From the NCBI GenBank assembly GCA_001871905.1, contig MNUG01000024.1:1-58382 (forward strand): 58,382 nucleotides of DNA, in the 5' to 3' direction. The notes under the pieces were generated by a model, which worked only from the letters and a program-made list of their open reading frames with translations, ran no database searches and was not told where the DNA came from. Position 1 is the stretch's first letter, and the number at the start of each line of letters is the position of its first letter. Positions 43,089 to 54,288 of this stretch are shown piece by piece. The DNA comes from Alphaproteobacteria bacterium CG1_02_46_17. Its GTDB lineage: Bacteria; Pseudomonadota; Alphaproteobacteria; Micavibrionales; Micavibrionaceae. Both the position numbers and the translations under genes were made by a program.

Positions 43089-43463
43089 TTATACAGTTAA
43101 GTCTGACGCTGTTCTGATGACTCGAGCCCCTACGATTCCCTCGATAAAAATATCAAGTTTTTCAATAGCAACCTCAACGCAGGAAACTCTCACATCATTT
43201 AAGCAATATTGGGCAAGATGTTCAGCGAGAGTTTCCACCAGTTCATGGTGGACATCTGCAAGACGTCTGATCTCCATTACAATGCCTTCGTATGAGACTG
43301 TATCTTCAATGCGGTCATGAGATACTTTAAAATTATCCAGTTCCATACTAATGGAAACACAAATTCTTTGTGGAGCAAGGTGCTCACTTTCATAAATACC
43401 AATCCGCGCGGGAAGGATAAAATCCCGCACGGTAACAAATGTTTTATTGGCTTCGCTGCGCAT
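43089..43463 (-). CDS. folB: Dihydroneopterin aldolase
   Basis: This 124-residue FolB-type enzyme of folate synthesis has the N-terminal RDFILPARIGIYESEHLAPQ. SYEGIVMEIRRLADVHHELVE carries the conserved Tyr and Glu of the active site, and EVAIEKLDIF lies in the C-terminal part. It follows ccrM by 2 bp and is cotranscribed with it. Confidence 0.92.
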   Translation of the reverse strand: MRSEANKTFVTVRDFILPARIGIYESEHLAPQRICVSISMELDNFKVSHDRIEDTVSYEGIVMEIRRLADVHHELVETLAEHLAQYCLNDVRVSCVEVAIEKLDIFIEGIVGARVIRTASDLTV

Positions 43464-43465
43464 CT

Positions 43466-44641
<1,176 letters not shown>

Positions 44642-44670
44642 TTATTCTTTCCTTTGAAATAGCGACCAAC

Positions 44671-44762
44671 GAATCATGAATCATTTGAGAGTCCCCGTCA
44701 AGTTTTTTCGAGAATAATTAATTGCGATTCATTTATGTGAATCAATAAGTTATTAAGGATTC
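44671..44762. promoter_or_regulatory. Cluster of six GANTC sites in the ccrM promoter region
   Basis: GAATC at 44671, GAATC at 44678, GAGTC at 44689, GATTC at 44726, GAATC at 44739 and GATTC at 44758 lie within 92 bp. One such site per 256 bp is expected by chance. GATTCA (44726-44731) and TGAATC (44738-44743) also form a 6-bp inverted repeat. In Caulobacter GANTC sites in the ccrM leader mediate methylation-dependent control, so autoregulation is likely. Confidence 0.7.
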
Positions 44763-44813
44763 TTCACCTGCCTAATATGGATATAAAATAATAAAGATCG
44801 CGATATCAGATGC

Positions 44814-45896
44814 TTAGATTCTTGACATGCGACTTTTGCGCCGGATAGACGAGATAGTCGATTGGATCAAAACAAGCAGCCCGATCCCCATTAGCAGTTT
44901 GTAATATAACCCCTGCCAAATGTCTCTGTTCACAACAACCTCGGAAGGAGACTTGGGTAAATAATATACTCGCACCTTGCTCCCTGAGTTAACAGAGAAA
45001 GAGGAGGGAAAAAAACGTGCAAACTCATCCCTATAAGATAATTTCCTGTTACTTTCATCGCGGTAAATGATTTTTGTATAACCACCATTACCTTTAACAT
45101 ATTTTCCAGTTGTCACATTGGCGCTTTCAATAAATTTTTTTTCCTTATCATATAAATAATATCCTCCCGCAATAATGGTCATAGCCACTAATAAAACCAA
45201 TGGGTACAAGCGTTGTTGCAAGAGGTCCTCTTTTTTAAGCAGGATAGCAACATCCTGAGCGCTAAGAAGTGGTAAGGTCCTTCTTTTATCGTTCTTCTGA
45301 TGATTGAGCCGTATTTTGAAACTTTCCTTGGTCCCCCTGAGACCTTTGGGAATAATGATTTTACTTTTACGCACCTTGAGAGCTATTTGTAAAAAGAAAA
45401 GTCCCCAAACTCCAATTGTTATAAACGTTATTTTTGCAAAAGTAGCCGCCCCGAAAATCATACCCCCACCAACACCAATAAAGATAATGGATATAATCAG
45501 CCACACCAATCCAACCGGAGATACCCAATCCTGAGTATCAGCATCGACTTTAACCTTTACAAAACTTCCTGGAATTTTATTGCGAAGATATGATGATCCG
45601 GATAGGGACTCGGCTTGTGTGATTTGTCCGTTGTCTCCGACATATTCGAAAACCGGATAGTACATATTTTGATTTGAACTTGTTGTCTTAGAATTTTCTA
45701 CACGAACACCAATAATTTTCGCTTTGGTTATTCTTTGATCTTTTCCCATGAAAATCTCAGAATAGGTGATTAACAAACCAAGTCCGAGAAAAATAAGCCC
45801 CCCCAGTATAAATCCACCTTGAGCTAGTGAAATCAAGATGCTCTGGATCCAAAAAAACGGGTCACCCATGTCGTGTGAAGAAATAAAGAAATCCAT
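44814..45896 (-). CDS. DUF3592-like membrane protein
   Basis: This 360-residue protein has hydrophobic segments near residues 15-45, 130-180, 230-250 and 335-350. DUF3592-type extracytoplasmic domains lie between them (KIIGVRVENS...MYYPVFEYVGDNG, and a second shorter one with NVTTGKYVKGNGG...KVRVYYLPKSP). Two copies suggest an internal duplication. The cellular role of the family is unknown. It starts 4 bp after rnhB, so it is probably in the pta-ackA-rnhB operon. Confidence 0.75.
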   Translation of the reverse strand: MDFFISSHDMGDPFFWIQSILISLAQGGFILGGLIFLGLGLLITYSEIFMGKDQRITKAKIIGVRVENSKTTSSNQNMYYPVFEYVGDNGQITQAESLSGSSYLRNKIPGSFVKVKVDADTQDWVSPVGLVWLIISIIFIGVGGGMIFGAATFAKITFITIGVWGLFFLQIALKVRKSKIIIPKGLRGTKESFKIRLNHQKNDKRRTLPLLSAQDVAILLKKEDLLQQRLYPLVLLVAMTIIAGGYYLYDKEKKFIESANVTTGKYVKGNGGYTKIIYRDESNRKLSYRDEFARFFPSSFSVNSGSKVRVYYLPKSPSEVVVNRDIWQGLYYKLLMGIGLLVLIQSTISSIRRKSRMSRI

Positions 45897-45900
45897 GATA

Positions 45901-46527
45901 TTATCCCGCTTTTCTTATTAGGGCGTCTCTCACTGGGGCAAATGTTTTTCTGTGGTATGGAGTAACCCCAAAAGACGAAAGTGCGTTCATGTGTGTGGAT
46001 GTCCCATATCCCGCATTCGTGTCCCAACCATATTGAGGAAAGGTTTTTGCCAATTCCTCCATGAGGCTGTCGCGGGTAACTTTTGCGAGAATGGAAGCTG
46101 CAGCAATCGAAACTGATTTACTGTCTCCCTTAACAACCGTCTGGTGGTCCCAAGGCCAGTTTTTGGGTGACCTGTTCCCATCAATTAAAACCATTTGAGG
46201 GGATGGAGAACATGATTCCAAGGCGCGGTACATGGCAAGAAACGTTGCCTGCAAAATATTGATCTGGTCAATTTCCTCTACACTTGCCATCCCAATGCCA
46301 AATATGCATTGGGCTTTTATGGATGAAAAAAGTATATCCCGCTTTGTAGCAGATAGTTTCTTGCTATCGCGCACTTGTGACCACACGGGATGCAAACGGT
46401 TTTTTTGCGGAATATAAACGCAAGCCGAAACCACAGGCCCCGCTAAAGGTCCTCGACCAACTTCATCAACCCCGAATATGTGGTGGCATTCAAATTGGTC
46501 TTCAATATCAAAATTAGGACGCGTCAT
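45901..46527 (-). CDS. rnhB: Ribonuclease HII
   Basis: This 208-residue enzyme removes ribonucleotides from DNA. The motifs are FGVDEVGRGPLAGPVVSA (catalytic Asp-Glu near residue 20), DSKKLSATKR, VLIDGN and AAASILAKVTRD. The ATG overlaps the ackA stop codon in ATGA, so the genes are coupled. Confidence 0.97.
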   Translation of the reverse strand: MTRPNFDIEDQFECHHIFGVDEVGRGPLAGPVVSACVYIPQKNRLHPVWSQVRDSKKLSATKRDILFSSIKAQCIFGIGMASVEEIDQINILQATFLAMYRALESCSPSPQMVLIDGNRSPKNWPWDHQTVVKGDSKSVSIAAASILAKVTRDSLMEELAKTFPQYGWDTNAGYGTSTHMNALSSFGVTPYHRKTFAPVRDALIRKAG

Positions 46528-47594
46528 ATCGAGGGAATTAACTTTCTGACATTTTCGGCAATAGAGAGCTCTTCGTTGGTGGACATCACCAAAACTTCAA
46601 AATGTGACAAAAAACTGAGTTGTTGTGTAATGGCATGACGAACCAATTCTGAATTCTCGCCAATTCCTCCGGTAAAAACCAAAGCATCCATACCGCCAAG
46701 GGTGGCCATCATTTTGCAAATATGTTGAGACGTTTTATGCACAAACACATCAATTGCAAACTTCGCGTCCGAATTGTGTTCGGCATTTTCTTCCAGAGTT
46801 TTCATGTCATTAGAAAGATTGCTTAGGCCTAATAACCCTGATTTGTGATAGAGAATTTTGGCTAGTTCGTCGAAACTTTTCCCCATGGCCATGCCAAGGT
46901 ATAAAACAAGCCCCGGATCGACGCTCCCGGATCTAGTGCCCATAGGAAGACCCTCAAGTGCAGTTAGCCCCATTGTTGTATCAATACTGCGGCCGTTCTT
47001 GACAGCGCACAAACTGGCCCCATTCCCCAAATGGGCAATAACGGTTTTCTTACTGTATAAATCTGGCCGCTCACTTCTTAGTTTCGAGCAAATGGACTGA
47101 TAGGAAAGGCCGTGGAATCCGAATCTGTGTAGGCCGCGCTGCCTGAGATCCTTGGGAAGGGCATAAGCATCCATGACAGGGTCGTGACCTGCGTGAAAGG
47201 CAGTATCAAAATCAGCATACTGTGGCATATCCGGCGACAAAGAGCTTAAAACCGAAATTGCTTCCAAATTGTGAGGCTGGTGCAACGGAGCAAAAACCGA
47301 AAGACTTCGAAGATCATCCATGACCTCATCCGTCACTAGAACCGGTGTATCGTGGAAATCTCCTCCATGCACTACTCGGTGAGCAGCAGCCTTGATATTG
47401 AATTTTTTTGTATCTTCTAGAAGTTGTTCAAATGCCTGTCTGTGCGTTTGGCAAAGGGAGGCACTTTCACCAATTCTCTCAATCTTATTTCCCTCAAGAG
47501 GGGCCAGACTATCCAAATCAAACACACGATATTTTACGCTCGAAGATCCTGCGTTTATAACGAGCAACGATTTCGTATGTTGTTGTTCGGTCAT
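46524..47594 (-). CDS. ackA: Acetate kinase
   Basis: This 356-residue enzyme converts acetyl phosphate and ADP to acetate and ATP. The motifs are LLVINAGSSSVKYRV (N-terminal), AHRVVHGGD, FDTAFHAG, FGFHGLSYQS, HLGNGASLCAV and FTGGIGENSELVRH. It is about 40 residues shorter than the 400-residue E. coli enzyme, mainly in the C-terminal insertion before STNEEL. The reading frame is intact and the key residues are present. Its ATG overlaps the pta stop by one base. Confidence 0.95.
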   Translation of the reverse strand: MTEQQHTKSLLVINAGSSSVKYRVFDLDSLAPLEGNKIERIGESASLCQTHRQAFEQLLEDTKKFNIKAAAHRVVHGGDFHDTPVLVTDEVMDDLRSLSVFAPLHQPHNLEAISVLSSLSPDMPQYADFDTAFHAGHDPVMDAYALPKDLRQRGLHRFGFHGLSYQSICSKLRSERPDLYSKKTVIAHLGNGASLCAVKNGRSIDTTMGLTALEGLPMGTRSGSVDPGLVLYLGMAMGKSFDELAKILYHKSGLLGLSNLSNDMKTLEENAEHNSDAKFAIDVFVHKTSQHICKMMATLGGMDALVFTGGIGENSELVRHAITQQLSFLSHFEVLVMSTNEELSIAENVRKLIPSI

Positions 47595-48529
47595 TAGACA
47601 AAAGCTCCGGCTTGTCTTGCCGCGGCGACTTTAACAGCCAAAGCACATGACATTAGTCGTGTGTCTATACTGTCTGCCCGTGATGTTAGAATGATAGGGA
47701 CGCGCGCGCCAAGAATTAATCCTGCTGCCCGTGCATTGGCAAGAAAGGTTAGCTGCTTGGCCATGATGTTCGCAGATTCAAGGTTGGGTGAGATAACAAT
47801 GTCAGGATCACCAGCCACATCGGATAAAATATTTTTTGATGCCGCGGCCACCTTACTGATGGCGTTATCAAATGCCAATGGACCATCAAGAATACCCCCC
47901 AGAATTTGCCCACGATCAGACATCTTGCAAAGACAAGCGGCATCAATTGTTGCTTGCATCTTTGGGTTAACGGTCTCAACTGCAGCCAGCAAGGCCACTT
48001 TTGGTTTATGCTCGAAGCCGAACAGAGAGCTCCAGAAATATATAGCATTCTGACAGATATCAGCTTTGACATCCAAATCGGGCGTAATATTGACTGCCGC
48101 GTCACTAATAACTAACGGTTTATGATAAGTTGGAATTTCCATTAGATAGGCATGGGATATTCTGCGTTCGGTCATTAAAGAGCGTGTTACGATAACAGAA
48201 TGCAATATTTCATCACTGTGAAGGGAGCCTTTCATCAAGGCTTCGACTTCGAAGCTGGCGGCCATATGGGCGGCCCGCGAGGCGGCATCGTGGCTATGCT
48301 CTGCTTCAACGATTTCCCATTTTGAAATATCAATCTTAGCTTCTTTGGCTGCGGCCTCAATTCGATCTTTTGGCCCCACCAGAACGGGCAGAATAAGATT
48401 CTTTTCAAATGCTTCGTGGGCAACTTCAATATCCGAAGGCCTAACCGGATGGACGACTGCAGTTCGGAGAGATGGAAGAACTTTACAAGATTCTATGGCT
48501 TTCTGAAAACAGTCCGGACTTTTATTCAT
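47594..48529 (-). CDS. pta: Phosphate acetyl/butyryltransferase (short Pta)
   Basis: This 311-residue phosphotransacylase is of the short type, without the N-terminal DRTGG/BioD-like domain of E. coli Pta. The core has AAVETVNPKMQATIDA, GQILGGILDGPLAFDNAIS and GDPDIVISPNLESANIMAK. It makes acyl phosphate from acyl-CoA for the kinase encoded next to it. Acetyl versus butyryl specificity cannot be told from sequence alone; pairing with acetate kinase favours acetyl-CoA. pepN ends 4 bp upstream. Confidence 0.9.
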   Translation of the reverse strand: MNKSPDCFQKAIESCKVLPSLRTAVVHPVRPSDIEVAHEAFEKNLILPVLVGPKDRIEAAAKEAKIDISKWEIVEAEHSHDAASRAAHMAASFEVEALMKGSLHSDEILHSVIVTRSLMTERRISHAYLMEIPTYHKPLVISDAAVNITPDLDVKADICQNAIYFWSSLFGFEHKPKVALLAAVETVNPKMQATIDAACLCKMSDRGQILGGILDGPLAFDNAISKVAAASKNILSDVAGDPDIVISPNLESANIMAKQLTFLANARAAGLILGARVPIILTSRADSIDTRLMSCALAVKVAAARQAGAFV

Positions 48530-48533
48530 AACG

Positions 48534-51146
48534 TTATATCCCTATGATCTTACTGGTGATCTCATAACTATTAGGTGATAAACCATCTTGATTAATAATT
48601 TCTTTCATTATCTCCAAAATCATACTTTGCCGTTCAGAATTAAAGCGTTTCCAGTCCCTGAGTGACGTCAACAGGCGGGAAGCTATTTGAGGATTAACAG
48701 GATCGAGTATTTTAATAAACTCGCCAAATAATTTATACCCGCTTCCATCCATGGCATGGAACACTACGGGATTGTGCATGGCCATGGCACCAAAAACAGA
48801 CCTAACTCGATTAGGATTCTTGATATTAAAATCAGGATGTTGGGTCAGGTTCTTAATATCTTCTATGGCGTTTGGACGAACGGCCCTGGCTTGTGCCGAG
48901 AACCATTTGTCAATTACCAATGGGTACGTTTGATATTCTTTATAAAAATGTTCAAGTACATCAGCGCGATCAGAACTTTGTGTGTCGATCAATGCATTCA
49001 CGGCCATCATTCGGTCGGTCATATTGTCGGCATTGAAGTAATGCGCGCGTGCCAGCTTTGTAGCGTCTTCATCGGCGCGACAGGTCAATAAAGAAAGGAC
49101 AACAGCTTTCAGGCTGCGTTCTGCCATTGATTGCGGATCAGGAGAAAAATCCTTAATAATACTTAAGCGATAATACAGATCTTTCAGCAAATCATGACAT
49201 TCATCAAGAATATCGAATTTGATCCGATTGGTGACCAGATGGATATGATCAGGATCAATAATCTGCCGTTCTTGAGAAATAATCGAAAAATGTGGAAGAG
49301 CCAGCATTCGTGCTATCAAAGCCAAATCATTTTGGTCCTCCATAGCTTGACGGAGCAGCATTGTAACGGTGTCAAGATATGCACGATCTGTGACGACCAT
49401 ATGCCCCGACTCGACCATATCAATCATTCGGTTGATTAAACGTAGTGATAAAATCTGGGAGGACTCCCACCTATTAAACCCATCTGTATCATGAACCATC
49501 AGGAAACGCAGGTCGTCTTCTGATAAGTCTGTGGCAAGCCTGATAGGGGCAGAAAAGTTCCGGAGAATAGAAGGAGTGGGACGTGAAGATATATTTTCAA
49601 AAATAAAATCTTCCGATTTTTCTCTCAAATGGAGTATTTGCGTCGGAACAATCTCATCGCCGTTATTATTCAGCAACCCGACAGCAACAGGAATATGCAT
49701 AGGGGATTTTGAGGTTTGTCCTGGGCTGTCGGGAATATGTTGTGATAAAGAAAGCGTGAAACGTTTTTGTTTTTCATCATAATGCGTTTTTGCAGTTACT
49801 TCTGGAGTTCCCGCTTGTGAGTACCACAATTTGAACTGGGTCAAATCAAGGCCAGAGGTATCTTCCATGCATTTGACAAAATCATCACAAGTGACGGCTT
49901 GTCCGTCGAAACGATTAAAATAAAGATCTGTGGCCTCACGATATTTTTCAGGCCCCAATAAAGTGGCTTGCATGCGGACAACTTCGGCGCCCTTTTCATA
50001 GACGGTGGTTGTATAGAAATTATTGATTTCGATATACTGATCTGGGCGAACAGGATGTGCTAGAGGGCCGCTATCCTCAGGAAACTGCATGCTGCGCAGT
50101 CCCTCCACATCATCAATACGTTGAACCGATCGAGAATTCATGTCCGCAGAGAATTCCTGATCCCTGAAGACAGTCAAACCTTCTTTTAAGGATAGCTGGA
50201 ACCAATCACGACATGTAACGCGGTTACCAGTCCAGTTGTGGAAATATTCGTGACCTATGACACTCTCGACACGATAGAAGTCCATATCGGTAGCCGTTTC
50301 GGGCTGGGCAAGAACTAGGGCGGTATTGAAAATATTCAGGGAAGTATTTTCCATCGCCCCCATATTAAAATCACTGACTGCAACAATATTAAACCGATCC
50401 AGTTCGTATTCGCGGCCATAAGTATCTTCATCCCATTTCATGGATTTTTTCAAAGAGTCGATGGCATGATAACATTGGGACTGATCCCCATCACGAACGT
50501 ATATTCGCAAGTCAACCTTGCGGCCTGATCTGGTTATAAATTGATCACGAATAAATTTTAGCTTTCCTGCCACCAAAGCAAAAAGATAACAGGGTTTAGG
50601 GAAGGGGTCATGCCAGACAGCATAATGGCGGTCATTCCCCAGATCATCTTCTTCAACTAGATTGCCGTTGGAAAGGAGAACCGGAAAATCCTTTTTGGAG
50701 GCCTCAATTTTTGTTGTGAACACGGTCATAACATCGGGTCGATCCTGAAAATAGGTTATGCGCCGAAATCCTTGCGCCTCACATTGCGTACAGTAGCAAT
50801 CTCCGGATTTATAGAGACCTTCCAGAGCCGTGTTTTGAGCAGGATCAAATTTGGTAACAATTTCCAGTAAGAAAGATTCTGGGACATTGATCAAGGTTAG
50901 AGTGCTATCATCCCGTACAAAATCCAGCACATCATCGCCGTTAATGCGAACAGCAGCGAGATCCATATGTTCTCCATCAAGGACAAGATTTTGTGCCGCA
51001 GGGTTTGATCGCTGATAAAATGTTTTGGATGTGACTGTCGCTCCATTTTCATCTAGAAAAACATCTAGATCTATCCGTTCGACCTTAAAATCCGGAGCTT
51101 TGTAATCTTTGAGAAAAACGGTTTCGGGGGACATTTCTGTGCGCAT
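48534..51146 (-). CDS. pepN: Aminopeptidase N
   Basis: This 870-residue M1 zinc metallopeptidase has the exopeptidase motif GAMEN and the zinc-binding HEYFH (residues 299-303), with the downstream Glu in LKEGLTVFRDQE. I place the start at the ATG at 51146 (MRTEMSPETVFL), which has GAAGGA upstream; the frame opens at 51179. The family is of E. coli PepN type. It is the first gene of a series running to the DUF3592 gene. Confidence 0.95.
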   Translation of the reverse strand: MRTEMSPETVFLKDYKAPDFKVERIDLDVFLDENGATVTSKTFYQRSNPAAQNLVLDGEHMDLAAVRINGDDVLDFVRDDSTLTLINVPESFLLEIVTKFDPAQNTALEGLYKSGDCYCTQCEAQGFRRITYFQDRPDVMTVFTTKIEASKKDFPVLLSNGNLVEEDDLGNDRHYAVWHDPFPKPCYLFALVAGKLKFIRDQFITRSGRKVDLRIYVRDGDQSQCYHAIDSLKKSMKWDEDTYGREYELDRFNIVAVSDFNMGAMENTSLNIFNTALVLAQPETATDMDFYRVESVIGHEYFHNWTGNRVTCRDWFQLSLKEGLTVFRDQEFSADMNSRSVQRIDDVEGLRSMQFPEDSGPLAHPVRPDQYIEINNFYTTTVYEKGAEVVRMQATLLGPEKYREATDLYFNRFDGQAVTCDDFVKCMEDTSGLDLTQFKLWYSQAGTPEVTAKTHYDEKQKRFTLSLSQHIPDSPGQTSKSPMHIPVAVGLLNNNGDEIVPTQILHLREKSEDFIFENISSRPTPSILRNFSAPIRLATDLSEDDLRFLMVHDTDGFNRWESSQILSLRLINRMIDMVESGHMVVTDRAYLDTVTMLLRQAMEDQNDLALIARMLALPHFSIISQERQIIDPDHIHLVTNRIKFDILDECHDLLKDLYYRLSIIKDFSPDPQSMAERSLKAVVLSLLTCRADEDATKLARAHYFNADNMTDRMMAVNALIDTQSSDRADVLEHFYKEYQTYPLVIDKWFSAQARAVRPNAIEDIKNLTQHPDFNIKNPNRVRSVFGAMAMHNPVVFHAMDGSGYKLFGEFIKILDPVNPQIASRLLTSLRDWKRFNSERQSMILEIMKEIINQDGLSPNSYEITSKIIGI

Positions 51147-51256
51147 TAAAGAGAATCCTTCCAACGTAATTAGAAGCACCGATAGTATAGGTCAGAAAAC
51201 CCTTATTCAACCAGATACTCCTTATGACCCAATTTTTCAGGGTCAATAGGAGTTAC

Positions 51257-51285
51257 GAAAAAGAGACCTTCGTGGAACCAAAGTC
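51257..51285 (-). terminator. Probable terminator after secA
   Basis: On the minus strand GACTTT and GAAGGTC can pair with G-T wobbles, followed by CTCTTTTTCG. It lies about 18 nt after the secA stop codon. The stem is weak, so the call is tentative. A second hairpin, GACCC-N9-GGGTC, follows at 51226-51244. Confidence 0.4.
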
Positions 51286-51302
51286 AGGACCCCAAATGAA
51301 TG

Positions 51303-54038
51303 TTACTCTATCTTTCCGTGACAATATTTGAACTTTTTACCGGATCCACATGGGCAAAGCGCGTTACGGGGAATGTTTCCTTCCCATGTACTCGGATCGT
51401 CAGCATTAAAACGTTTGCGGAATTGGATAGTATTATTAGAATTATTCTCCGATGATTGGCTTCCATTTTCTAAAGCAGGGTCGGAACGGGTCAGTTTTGC
51501 CTGTTCTTCCTCTTTCGCGCGTTGCTGTTCCAGCATGCGCTGATATGTCTGCTCATCAATGTTGATCTCAATAATGCTTAATTGTTGGACAATCGAGTTT
51601 CGCAGACGGGTCATCATGTCTGCAAACAGATTAAATGCTTCAGATTTATATTCGTTGAGTGGATCACGTTGAGCGAAGGCTCTCAAATTGATGCCTTGGC
51701 GTAAATGGTCAAGATGTAACAAATGCTCTTTCCAATGCTGATCCAACAAACGGAGTACAAAGGATTTTTCGATGTGGTTAAAGAATGCATCACCGGCCTG
51801 CTTGCGCTTATCAGACATTTTCTCATTAGAAGCGGCGATGACACGGTCAATAATTTCTTCGTCAGCAATCCCTTCTTCCTTTGCCCAAACTTCTATTGGA
51901 AGATCGAGTCCCAGAATATTCTGCAACTCAACTTTCAGACCCGAAATATTCCATTGTTCGGCATAGGCATGGGGAGGGATAGCCAAAGCGACTTGTTCAC
52001 GAATGACATCATGGCGCATATCGTCAATCATATCTGTAACGGTCTCAGACTCCATGATCTCATGACGCTGCTCATAGATAACTTTCCGTTGGTCATTCAT
52101 CACATTGTCAAATTTCAGCAGATTTTTACGAATTTCATAGTTATGCTGTTCAACACGTGTTTGCGCGCGTTCTAATGCTTTGGATAACCATGGATGAGTA
52201 AGAGCCTCACCGTCCTTTAACCCTATAGATTTATTGGATAATACCGCCTCCAATGCATCTGGAGAGAAAATTCTCATCAAATCATCTTGGGTAGAGAGGA
52301 AAAAGATCGAAGCCCCCGGGTCGCCCTGACGTCCAGAACGTCCACGCAACTGGTTATCAATACGTCGTGACTCATGGCGTTCTGTTCCGACAACATATAG
52401 CCCACCAGCTTGCAATACGATTTCTCTATCACGGGCAATTTCTTCATGGATTTTGACTTCCATTTCTTTGCGTTTTTCCGGAGAAGTGTCTGCCGGTATT
52501 TCTTCCTCACAACGCATTGCGAAATTACCACCGAGCTGAATATCAGTACCACGGCCAGCCATGTTGGTCGCAATTGTTACGGCACCGGGACGCCCCGCTT
52601 GTGCGATAATACCTGCCTCACTTTCATGATAGCGCGCGTTTAAGACCTTGTGCGGGATCTTCTCTTTTTTCAGACGAGCCGCCAAAGATTCCGATTTTTC
52701 AATCGATACTGTTCCCACCAGAACAGGTTGTTTGCGAGCATGACATTCGTGGATCAGGGAAATAATAGCAACTTCCTTATCGGCGATTGACTTATGAATC
52801 TTGTCATTATGATCGATACGGGCGACAGGAACATTGGTTGGGACTTCAACCACACCCAGTTTATAGATGTCCATAAATTCGGAAGCTTCGGTTAATGCCG
52901 TACCGGTCATGCCTGCCAATTTCGGATAAAGCCGAAAATAATTCTGGAAGGTGATGGAAGCAAGGGTTTGGTTTTCATTCTGGATCTTGACCTTTTCCTT
53001 GGCTTCCAGAGCTTGGTGTAGCCCTTCAGAATAGCGGCGGCCATCCATCATCCGACCAGTGAACTCGTCAATAATGATGACTTTGTCATCCTTGACGATG
53101 TAATCTGTATCCCGAGAGAAAAGTTTGTGAGCGCGCAGTGCCTGATTTGTATGGTGAACCAGAGAGATGTTTTGGGCATCATACAGCCCGCCTGAGGTCA
53201 AAAGCCCTGCCTCGACTAGCAGATTTTCAATATGCTCGACACCACTTTCAGTCAATATAACTGTCTTGGCTTTTTCATCCTTCTCAAAATCATTATCTTC
53301 AAGCTTGGGAATTAGTTTATCTACCGAGATATACATGTCAGTGGCGCTCTCGGCGGGGCCGGAAATAATCAATGGGGTACGCGCCTCATCAATCAAAATA
53401 GAGTCAACTTCATCCACAATAGCAAAATTGAAAGGACGTTGAGCCATATCAGACAGATTATATTTCATGTTGTCACGAAGGTAATCAAAGCCGAACTCAT
53501 TATTGGTTCCATAGGTGACATCTGCGGCATAGGCAGCCTTGCGGTCTTCATCTTTCATATTTGATAGGATGCATCCAACACTCAGTCCAAGCCATTTATA
53601 GAGCTGCCCCATCCATTCGGAGTCACGTTTGGCCAGATAGTCATTCACGGTTACAACATGAACTCCTTTGCCTGAAATGGCATTCAGATAGACGGGCAGG
53701 GTGGCCATCAATGTCTTACCTTCACCTGTGCGCATCTCTGCAATTTTACCTTGATGCAAGACCAAGCCACCAATCAACTGCACATCGAAATGGCGCATTC
53801 CGAAGACGCGGCGTGAAGCCTCTCTAACGGTTGCAAAGGCATCATTAAGGATATCATCCAGTTTTGCTCCATTAGCCAACTGCTCACGAAATTCATTGGT
53901 CTTATTTTTCAGCTCATCATCACTTAATGATGTGTATTGATCTTCCAGAGTATTTATTGCCATAACTGCTGGGCGAAGATTTTTGATAACGCGATCGTTG
54001 CTGGAGCCAAAAATTTTGGTGGCAAAGTTTAAGAGCAT
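51303..54038 (-). CDS. secA: Preprotein translocase ATPase SecA
   Basis: This 911-residue motor of the Sec pathway has the Walker A in [12 protein letters not shown] near residue 101, the DEAD-type [16 protein letters not shown] and the motif [14 protein letters not shown]. The C-terminal zinc motif C-X-C-X8-CH ([14 protein letters not shown]) binds SecB and ribosomes. The length is normal. It diverges from a parvulin gene, with a 250-bp gap holding both promoters. Confidence 0.98.
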   Translation of the reverse strand: MLLNFATKIFGSSNDRVIKNLRPAVMAINTLEDQYTSLSDDELKNKTNEFREQLANGAKLDDILNDAFATVREASRRVFGMRHFDVQLIGGLVLHQGKIAEMRTGEGKTLMATLPVYLNAISGKGVHVVTVNDYLAKRDSEWMGQLYKWLGLSVGCILSNMKDEDRKAAYAADVTYGTNNEFGFDYLRDNMKYNLSDMAQRPFNFAIVDEVDSILIDEARTPLIISGPAESATDMYISVDKLIPKLEDNDFEKDEKAKTVILTESGVEHIENLLVEAGLLTSGGLYDAQNISLVHHTNQALRAHKLFSRDTDYIVKDDKVIIIDEFTGRMMDGRRYSEGLHQALEAKEKVKIQNENQTLASITFQNYFRLYPKLAGMTGTALTEASEFMDIYKLGVVEVPTNVPVARIDHNDKIHKSIADKEVAIISLIHECHARKQPVLVGTVSIEKSESLAARLKKEKIPHKVLNARYHESEAGIIAQAGRPGAVTIATNMAGRGTDIQLGGNFAMRCEEEIPADTSPEKRKEMEVKIHEEIARDREIVLQAGGLYVVGTERHESRRIDNQLRGRSGRQGDPGASIFFLSTQDDLMRIFSPDALEAVLSNKSIGLKDGEALTHPWLSKALERAQTRVEQHNYEIRKNLLKFDNVMNDQRKVIYEQRHEIMESETVTDMIDDMRHDVIREQVALAIPPHAYAEQWNISGLKVELQNILGLDLPIEVWAKEEGIADEEIIDRVIAASNEKMSDKRKQAGDAFFNHIEKSFVLRLLDQHWKEHLLHLDHLRQGINLRAFAQRDPLNEYKSEAFNLFADMMTRLRNSIVQQLSIIEINIDEQTYQRMLEQQRAKEEEQAKLTRSDPALENGSQSSENNSNNTIQFRKRFNADDPSTWEGNIPRNALCPCGSGKKFKYCHGKIE

Positions 54039-54288
54039 AATGAATCAATTCCTTTTCGTAACGCATCCATATAAGCATTTCAGGCGCACAGGTCAATGAA
54101 ATGGCTATAGTTTTTAGCTGGATTTTGATGGAGTTATTAGCGTGAGTTAGGACAAGAGATTTTGAGCCAAAATAACGCCAAAAAAAGATTACTTACCCTC
54201 TTGCGTCTAGGGGGGATATGTGAGCAAATACGTCGCATATAAGTGGGGTTCAGTTTCCCTAATATTTAATTTTTTAAAAGAGGTAGCT

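Noticed and set aside
46524-47594. Frameshifted or truncated acetate kinase
   Set aside because: The frame is continuous with all main motifs and overlaps its neighbours cleanly; it is only shorter.
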